This document shows, one piece after another, positions 1 to 5,900 of a stretch of DNA of 6,090 bases. This DNA comes from Methanobacteriota archaeon. GTDB taxonomy: Archaea; Thermoplasmatota; Poseidoniia; Poseidoniales; Poseidoniaceae. Numbering within the stretch: the first letter of the stretch is position 1; every line of letters starts with the position of its first letter. A program made the position numbers and the translations under genes. Below the pieces are notes generated by a model. The model worked only from the letters and a program-made list of their open reading frames with translations. It searched no databases and had not been told where the DNA came from. The stretch lies in the NCBI GenBank assembly GCA_002714305.1, contig PAWY01000004.1, forward strand, positions 1 to 6,090. Reading direction: 5' to 3'.

Positions 1-306
1 CATGCTGTTGACCATCAGTCCTGCATTGAGGTCGTCGCTGAGGAGGGCCCCGTTGGTCAAGACCAACTGGCCTCCATTTTCCACGGTGATGGATGAACCC
101 GTGGCCATGCTGATGTTGGCACTCACCGTCAAAACTGCTCCATCGCTGACAACGACGTGTCCGTTCATCGAACCGTCCTCTGTCCATGCTTCGGATTCGG
201 TGATGGTGGTGGAGTCGCCTCCGGAGGGTGGCTGTGCGGCGGTGAGAGGGAGGCCCACCATGAGAAGGGCGAGAAGAAGGGCGGCAACTGGCTTGTGGGT
301 TCGCAT
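1..306 (-). CDS. Secreted beta-repeat protein, N-terminal part (3' end outside window)
   Basis: Reading leftwards from an ATG at 306-304, 102 codons are open to the window edge, so this is the N-terminus of a longer protein. Residues 1-24 look like a Sec signal peptide: basic n-region (R2, K5), hydrophobic core at about 8-22 (rich in Ala, Leu, Val and Met), and likely cleavage after the Ala-Ala at 23-24. There is no lipobox Cys. The mature part begins with a Pro/Gly/Ser/Thr linker, then short alternating beta-strand units ending in Asp-Gly-Ala, Asn-Gly-Gly and Asn-Gly-Ala turns (about 49-61, 69-83, 84 onward), as in stacked beta-helix or beta-roll surface proteins. One N-glycosylation sequon, N64-I65-S66, is visible. 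The family cannot be named from this fragment; the function is unknown, probably exported or cell-surface. It is divergent from purD across a 100-nt spacer. No other ATG in this frame lies in the spacer. Confidence 0.8.
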   Translation of the reverse strand, partial: MRTHKPVAALLLALLMVGLPLTAAQPPSGGDSTTITESEAWTEDGSMNGHVVVSDGAVLTVSANISMATGSSITVENGGQLVLTNGALLSDDLNAGLMVNSM

Positions 307-327
307 GGTCCCATCAAAAATTCGTGG

Positions 328-336
328 TGGATAAGG
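328..336 (-). promoter_or_regulatory. TATA-like element CCTTATCCA of the secreted-protein gene
   Basis: On the minus strand this reads CCTTATCCA, with the first T of TTAT 28 nt upstream of the start codon. Archaeal TATA boxes are centred about 26-27 nt upstream of the transcription start, so the spacing suits a leaderless or very short-leader mRNA. It matches the TTTAWATA consensus poorly; the support is its position and its near-identity to the element at 376-384. Confidence 0.35.
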
Positions 337-360
337 GTTCTTCCGCCCAGTTCGTACAAA

Positions 361-397
361 TGGCCTCCACGAAGGCCTTATTCATCGCCGGAGGCCA
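361..397. repeat. 8-bp inverted repeat upstream of purD
   Basis: TGGCCTCC (361-368) and GGAGGCCA (390-397) are perfect reverse complements separated by 21 nt. The right arm contains GGAGG (390-394), the only purine-rich Shine-Dalgarno-like string near purD, although 12 nt from the ATG is longer than usual. The loop holds the palindrome AAGGCCTT (372-379) and the CCTTATTCA element. It could be a dyad operator, a leader hairpin masking GGAGG, or chance. Confidence 0.45.
376..384 (+). promoter_or_regulatory. TATA-like element CCTTATTCA of purD
   Basis: CCTTATTCA differs at one of nine positions from the minus-strand element at 328-336, and its TTAT begins 29 nt upstream of the purD ATG. The position fits an archaeal core promoter serving a nearly leaderless transcript. 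This is inference from spacing and duplication. Confidence 0.35.
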
Positions 398-406
398 CGG
401 CGGGAT

Positions 407-1681
407 ATGGACAAAGCAACGGTCGTCGTGGTTGGAAGCGGTGGTCGTGAACATGCTCTCTGCCTGTCGCTCGATTCCTCACCTCAGGTCGGTTCCCTTC
501 ACTGTGTGCCAGGGAATGCAGGGACGGCCCATTTGGCCACCAACCACGCCAATGAAATGTCAACGACCTCCTTGATGGCCCTGTTTGAACGGCTAAAGCC
601 CGACCTTGTCGTGGTTGGGCCCGAAGCCCCGTTGTGTGCGGGTTTGGCCGATGCATGCGCCGCTGCGGGCTTTGCTTGTTTTGGACCGGTGGCGGCCTTG
701 GCCCACCTCGAGGGCTCCAAACTTCACGCCAAGGAAACGATGCAAGCGGCTGGAGTGCCGACTGCCGCCTACCAACGCTTGGACACGCAGAGCGATGTTG
801 ATGTGGCCCTTGATGCCTATGCTGGCCATCCATGGGTGGTCAAGCGTGATGTTTTGGCCGGTGGAAAAGGTGTGGTGGTGACCGAAGACCGTTCTGAAGC
901 GAAAGCGTTCATCGAATCCTCAATTCAAACCGACGGTTTCGTTCTCCTCGAGGCTTTCCTACCGGGTGAGGAAGCCAGCATGTTGGTCGTCATGGACGGT
1001 TCCGCCTTCAGAGCGCTCCCAGCCAGTCAAGATCACAAGCGCGCATACGACGGCGATCAAGGCCCCAACACGGGGGGCATGGGTGCCTATTGTCCGGCCC
1101 CCGTGGTTTCCTCCAGTGTCCATGACAAAGTGATCTCACGAATCGTCGAGCCAATGCATCAACACTTGTCCTCGCTTGATGTTCCTTATCGGGGAGTCTT
1201 GTTCATCGGTTTGATGATCGACCAACACGACGACCCGTACGTGGTGGAATTTAATGTCCGGTTTGGTGACCCCGAATGTCAGGTCACGCTTCCGCTCATT
1301 CAAACGGACATGTTTGACCTCCTCCACGGAGCAGCCACGGACAGATTGGATAATGTTGAACTTCATCTGCATGGCGGTTCGGCCGTCACCGTGGTCCTCG
1401 CCTCCGAGGGATATCCTGCTTCTCCCAAGAAAGGCCGATTGCTCGGTGGCTTGGCTGAACTTTCTGCCTCGGCGAACTACGGGACAGCATGGGTGAATTT
1501 TGCTGGAGTTTCAATGAACGAGGGAGGCGAATTCATCGCTTCGGGTGGTCGTGTTCTGTCGTGCACTGCCCTTGGAAATGACCTCAAATCGACCCAAGAA
1601 ATGGCCTATGAATTGCTCTCAAAGATTGACCTTGAAGGTGGTCATTTCCGAACGGACATTGCCCATCGCGCCATCCGTTAA
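407..1681 (+). CDS. purD: Phosphoribosylamine-glycine ligase (GAR synthetase)
   Basis: PurD joins 5-phosphoribosylamine and glycine with ATP to give glycinamide ribonucleotide, the second step of de novo purine synthesis in the cytosol. The 424 residues match the usual length (about 430). In order: N-domain GSGGREHAL at 10-18, PGNAGTA at 35-41 and GPEAPL at 71-76; FGP at 92-94 and Ser-Lys at 104-105; ATP-grasp glycine-rich loop KRDVLAGGKGV at 146-156; QDHKR at 208-212, then PNTGGMGAY at 220-228; metal-site segment EFNVRFGDPECQ at 281-292, with E281 and N283 as expected ligands; and a C-terminal domain. The start is firm: no alternative start codon lies between ATG 407 and the in-frame TAA at 332-334, and the N-terminus aligns with the family. 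Two departures from the common form: KRDVLAGGKGV where KADGLAAGKGV is usual, and GDPECQ where GDPETQ is usual. No other purine gene is visible, so it appears to have its own transcript. Confidence 0.97.
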   Translation: MDKATVVVVGSGGREHALCLSLDSSPQVGSLHCVPGNAGTAHLATNHANEMSTTSLMALFERLKPDLVVVGPEAPLCAGLADACAAAGFACFGPVAALAHLEGSKLHAKETMQAAGVPTAAYQRLDTQSDVDVALDAYAGHPWVVKRDVLAGGKGVVVTEDRSEAKAFIESSIQTDGFVLLEAFLPGEEASMLVVMDGSAFRALPASQDHKRAYDGDQGPNTGGMGAYCPAPVVSSSVHDKVISRIVEPMHQHLSSLDVPYRGVLFIGLMIDQHDDPYVVEFNVRFGDPECQVTLPLIQTDMFDLLHGAATDRLDNVELHLHGGSAVTVVLASEGYPASPKKGRLLGGLAELSASANYGTAWVNFAGVSMNEGGEFIASGGRVLSCTALGNDLKSTQEMAYELLSKIDLEGGHFRTDIAHRAIR

Positions 1682-1706
1682 TTTCTGTGAATTTTACCGT
1701 AATTTT
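1682..1706 (+). terminator. Candidate T-tract terminator after purD
   Basis: Immediately after the purD TAA the coding strand carries three T-runs (1682-1684, 1692-1695, 1703-1706) in an AT-rich stretch. Archaeal intrinsic termination depends on clustered T-tracts and needs no hairpin. The runs are short, so this is only a candidate; no stable stem precedes them. Confidence 0.35.
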
Positions 1707-1760
1707 CATCATAAGCAAAAGGGCGACTGAGAGACAACGACCTCCTTGGTAACCCATCAT

Positions 1761-1770
1761 CTCTAAAAGG
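1761..1770 (+). promoter_or_regulatory. Possible TATA-like element of aglB
   Basis: CTCTAAAAGG is the most TATA-like string in the downstream half of the purD-aglB spacer. With the archaeal spacing of about 26-27 nt, transcription would start near 1792, leaving a leader of about 37 nt that begins at the hairpin at 1793-1808. The AT-rich segment at 1691-1712 is an alternative. Read-through from purD is also possible. Confidence 0.25.
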
Positions 1771-1792
1771 GGTTCAGAAGTGGCCAACGACG

Positions 1793-1808
1793 CCAGCCTT
1801 GAGGCTGG
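1793..1808 (+). repeat. Perfect 6-bp GC-rich hairpin in the aglB leader
   Basis: CCAGCC (1793-1798), a TTGA tetraloop (1799-1802) and GGCTGG (1803-1808) form a perfect stem with five G-C pairs and one A-T pair. It ends 20 nt before the aglB start codon and 9 nt before the Shine-Dalgarno-like GAGGGA. No T-tract follows, so it does not look like a terminator for purD. A leader RNA structure or a protein-binding dyad is possible. Confidence 0.5.
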
Positions 1809-1817
1809 ACCTAAAAT

Positions 1818-1823
1818 GAGGGA
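1818..1823 (+). promoter_or_regulatory. Shine-Dalgarno-like site GAGGGA of aglB
   Basis: GAGGGA lies 5 nt upstream of ATG 1829. With the in-frame TGA at 1817-1819, which rules out any upstream start, it fixes the start at 1829; the only close alternative is the ATG at 1841 (Met5). purD and the secreted-protein gene lack a comparably placed site. Confidence 0.55.
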
Positions 1824-1828
1824 TACAT

Positions 1829-2926
1829 ATGGATGAACAAATGGATACGAAGGTGAATCAGCCAAGTGCCGTAATGGGGTTGCTGCTTGCGCCTCTGGCC
1901 GTGCTGCTCGCTCTTGCCACCACACGAGTCGTGGGCATTGAATACGACTTGACACTGACCAACATGATGCCGATGCTTGTCGTCGCCGTCGCTAGCATGC
2001 TGGCTTTGTTGCCACGCATCGTTCAGGAATCTCAGCCCGGCCTCTCCACCTCCACCGTTTCCCTCGGCGTGTTGGTGTTTGCTCTGGTCGGCGCTGAGGT
2101 ACTGTACGCCTTTGCAGACGTCGATGCAGTTGCGGCTTTGATGTTCGCTCTTATCGTCGTGTTAGGTTCCAATTTGGACCTTCGTGGACGCCACGAGTGG
2201 AGAACGGCCATGACCTTCTCGGCCATTGGATTCTGGATAGCTATTTCAGCCGCTGGAGACGCCTACGCCGCGCTTCCTTCAACCTACAATATGGAAAGTG
2301 GCCAACTTGTTTCTACGATGAACCTGGAGCGCCAAGCAACCGCTTACGTCTTCTTTGCCTCCTGGACCCTGGCTACCCTTGTTGGAGTGTTGGCCGGTGT
2401 CCTCGCTCGAGGCACGGTCAACCCCGCAGGTGAAGAGGGATGGTTCTCGTTCCTCGGCCAGACCGACGGATTCAACCGTTCCGCCTTGCCGTTGATGGGT
2501 GCCCTTACCGTCTCCATCTTTGCCTTTGTAGGTTCACTTTGGCACTTCAACAGTGTCGATGTGATTGACCAACTCGGCATCACCACGGAGAATGGATACC
2601 ACGGCTATGCCGGGTATTGGAGCGCTCTTCTAACCAGTGTGGTTGCTTTCATCGTCGCCGGTATGGTGGCAGAACGCTGGTACACTCGCGCCATGCTCGT
2701 TGGTTCGATGTGGACGTTGTACCAAGTCGCTGCTTGGTTTGAGGCTGGAATCTGGTACAGCGAGGACCTTGACGGAACGTGGGGCGCGCTCATTTGGCTC
2801 GCCATCACCTTCTTCCTGTGTGTTGGAATTTACTCCATTGGCAACCATGAACGCTTCGGCGGTTGGGCAAACCTCGGAGAGCACGAGCCTTCCCAGGCTC
2901 GCTTGTTCCTTCGCGCTCACGGCTCA
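1829..2926 (+). other. N-terminal ten-helix membrane extension of AglB (residues 1-366)
   Basis: Predicted helices by eye: about 14-31, 44-62, 76-95, 98-112, 127-142, 170-193, 218-237, 262-282, 287-308 and 317-335, followed by the first STT3 helix at about 367-383. Loops that would face the cytosol are basic (LRGRHEWR at 118-125, AERWYTR at 281-287, QARLFLRAH at 356-364). Loops that would face outward are acidic or neutral (FADVDA at 95-100, SEDLDGT at 311-317). Ten is even, so the N-terminus stays cytosolic and EL1 stays outside. Helix limits were judged from hydrophobicity without a predictor. Confidence 0.65.
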
Positions 2927-5900
2927 AGCATGATGATCGCCCTGGCCTTCTTGGTCGGTTTGGCCATCCGTGTCCAGTGGTATGCCGTTCCATCGATGAA
3001 TGCTTTTGGAACGGGCAACTGGGACATGACCGGTGGTTCCGACCCTTGGTACATGAAGCGCGTCGTCGACTACATTTTGGCCAACAATGCGCACCTCGTG
3101 TTTGACGCCGACCGCTTCTATCCGATTGGAGGCATCAACCCACGTCCTCCGCTCTTTTCTTGGTCAATGGCCATCGGAGCTATGGTGCTGGAACCCTTCC
3201 TTTCGACACCCGAAGATGCCGTGTGGTGGAGCATGCTTGCTCTCCCTGCCGTCTACGGTGCATTGACGGTGTTCCCCATCGCCAGCATGGCCAAGGATCA
3301 CTTCGGCAAAGGCGCCGGCGTTCTGGCTGCTTGGCTCATCGCCTTCATGCCTGCTCACGTCACCCACTCCACCTGGGCTTTGGCTGACCACGACGCCTTC
3401 GTGATGTTGTTCATCTCGATCGGGTTCATGTATTGGCTTCGTGCAGTGAAGTATTCCGGATCGGCTCGCATCACGAAGACAACCTCGGCTCATCCGTTGT
3501 CTTTCGTGCGTGCGTTCAACGACGTTGCTCAGCATCGACAAGCGGCCATGGCAAACGCTGCCCTTGCCGGTGTGGCCTTTGGTATCGTCGCCCTCGGTTG
3601 GAAAGGGTTCGTCGTCGGTCCCTCAATCCTCTTCTTGGCTTATGCTTTGCAAGTGGCCTTGAACATGTTCCGACGTCGCGATTCAACCACCCTCAGCGTG
3701 ATGTTCCTCGTGATGTTGACCACCATTTTCCTGATGGCTTTGCCGTTCTACGCTCACCCTCAGTTCAACTTGGTGTTTGATTCAACTGGCCTGCAACCCT
3801 TCTTGTTCATCTTTGGATTTACGTTGGCCATTGCCTTCGTGACAACCGGTTTCCGAGACAAGCCTTGGTTGCTCGTCCTCGGGACACTCGCCGGCGTTGC
3901 AACCGTCTTCTTTGCCATCCTTTACGTTCTCAAGACGTTGGAACTCTCCGATGCATGGGACGTGTTGTTCACCGGCAGCGGTTACTTCACCAAGACCAAG
4001 ATTTTCGGCACGGTTGCTGAAGCGAACGCACCCAACCGAGCTCAACTCTTTGCCTCCTTTGGACCGATCACGTTCTTGCTCGCTCTCATCATGGGCGGCG
4101 GACTTCTTTGGCGAGGTCTTCGCCACCGAAATGGCACCGCCTTGGTGTTTGGTGTCTGGGTCTTTGCGGCGACGTTCATGGCTTGGAACGCTGCTCGTTT
4201 CATGTTCAACGCTACGCCCATCATGGCCATTCTTGGAGCGGCTGGAATCATGGCGTTCTGGAAGTGGGCTGAATGGGGTCGCGTGGTTCGTTCGTGGAAG
4301 AAATTCGGTATTCGAACACCGGCTGACCGCATCTCTGGTGCTCGAAAAGCCGTATGGCGTACGCCGCAATTCTCTGCGGTCTTCCTCGTGATGATCATGA
4401 TTTTCGGACAACAAGCCACGTACGGTTTGGATTCCGCCATTCCCGGCACCTCCAACCAGGAAAGCGAGATCGACGAGCGCATCTACAACATTGTCCCTGA
4501 CATCCTACGATTTGACGGTCTTGGCTTTTCGATTCTGGACAGCAGTACCTACGACGGTCGTTGGTACCTGGGCAGTTTTGGTTCCTCGTTCAATGACAAT
4601 GGATGGAACGCAGCCTACGAATGGTTAGCGAATCAAGACGCGGACCTGGCGTATTCGGAGAAACCTGCCTTTGTCTCGTGGTGGGACTATGGTTTCCAAG
4701 CCCTGAGCACCGGCGAGCACCCATCGGTCTCCGACAACTTCCAGTCGGGTATTCCGGCCACAGGGAACATGCTTCTTGCACGCACTCAGGATGACTTGGC
4801 CGCCATGTTCATCTGGCAACTTGCTGAAGGGGACCGAGTCTACGCCACCGAAGGTGACCAGCATCAATTCACGCCTGCCTTTGAAAACACCGTTGACAAG
4901 TACCTTTCCACGGAACAGATGAACGAGTTCATGACCATGCAACTCACCTTTGATGAAAGCATGATTGAATTCATTGAAGAGCGCTCGTTCAACGTGGTCA
5001 AGTCCAATCGAAACGTGGTATTGGCTGAGGGTTACACCCATGTCGCCGGTATTTTTGACGATAACAAGGTCTACAAGGTTTACAAAGACGGTGAAGCCAT
5101 TCCTTGTACTGATGCGCTTTCCAGTTCCTGTGTGGGCGATGCTTGGAGCTCCATGGAGCAAGCCGACATCACCTTCAACAACAACGTGCGAACTTCAGAA
5201 GAAACCGTTGAAGGTCGCAGCCACACCATCTTTGGCGATTACTGGTACACCGATGACTTGCTCGACGAGTACCTCTCGGTGTCGACGTCCATCCACCGAA
5301 AGAACGCCCGTTTGGCTTTGACTACGCAGCTCCTTACGGCCGCTTTTGATGCCAACCCGAACTACATCATTCACGACCTTTACAACGACCTCATCAATCT
5401 TGACAGCCCGTACCGGGTCCAAGATTACGAAGGAGCCCCTGGTGAAACCATCACCCGAGACCACGAAATTCGTTACTTTGCCATCGACGACCGTCTCTAC
5501 CCACGCGCCGGTCGCTACACGGCGGACGCCAATTACAACCGTGGTCAACCCATGGGGATCTTTGGTGCACCAACCATCCTGTCTGGACAAGATGTCACCA
5601 CTTACATGAACGAAGTGTACGAGACCGTTCGTGGCGACTTCCAGGACGAGATGACCCGTGAAGAGGTTGACGAAGCGATGCAGAAGGACTTCCTCAATCA
5701 GCAGGCCGGTGCAGAAATCGACCCGCTGCAAATCGAGGATGTCCGGGTTGACCACAACCCTGCTTTCTTTGACACGATGGTCGCCAGAACCTACGTCGGG
5801 TACGGAGCCTCCACGCTTGGGCTCAATGCCGGTTCGAGCAACCCTCAACCTTCGCAACATTTCGGTCAATCCGGATCACCCGGTACGATTTTGACCAACG

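Larger units (their letters stand above)
307..406. promoter_or_regulatory. Divergent intergenic region between the secreted-protein gene and purD
   Basis: This 100-nt spacer must hold the promoters of both flanking genes, because they are transcribed away from each other. It contains two facing copies of a CCTTATYCA element, an 8-bp inverted repeat and an 8-bp palindrome (AAGGCCTT, 372-379). No tRNA or small ORF was found in it. In the purD frame an in-frame TAA at 332-334 closes the upstream region. Confidence 0.6.

Noticed and set aside
2..334. Plus-strand open frame of 110 codons at the left edge
   Set aside because: The opposite strand encodes a clear signal peptide and regular beta repeats; the plus frame has no such structure and is the shadow.
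378..833. Minus-strand open frame of 151 codons overlapping purD
   Set aside because: It is antisense to strongly conserved PurD motifs (10-18, 35-41, 71-76); low-complexity Arg/Pro/His translation.
1721..1800. tRNA-like look of the purD-aglB spacer (GGGCGA start, GGTTCAGA resembling a T-loop)
   Set aside because: No acceptor stem partner, no anticodon arm and no proper GTTCRANNC loop can be folded.
1829..2926. Possibility that the N-terminal membrane region is a separate gene overlapping or adjacent to aglB
   Set aside because: The frame runs without stop from 1829 through the STT3 motifs to the window end, and no stop, restart or ribosome-binding site was seen near the junction at about residue 360.
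3897..4391. Plus-strand open frame of 164 codons in another frame of aglB
   Set aside because: The overlapping frame encodes the continuous STT3 sequence, including TVAE and NAARF; the alternative has no recognisable features.
3782..4414. Minus-strand open frame of 210 codons inside aglB
   Set aside because: It lies wholly opposite the STT3 core. Its translation is rich in Glu, Arg, His and Ser with no domain or hydrophobic pattern, as expected from the complement of membrane-helix codons. A shadow frame.
4625..5161. Minus-strand open frame of 178 codons inside aglB
   Set aside because: It is antisense to the WWDYG region, with no supporting domain or plausible upstream signals.
5195..5869. 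Minus-strand open frame of 224 codons inside aglB
   Set aside because: It is antisense to the conserved extracytoplasmic part of AglB (including residues 1313-1326). The Val-rich translation reflects complementary Asp/Asn/His codons; no recognisable domain.
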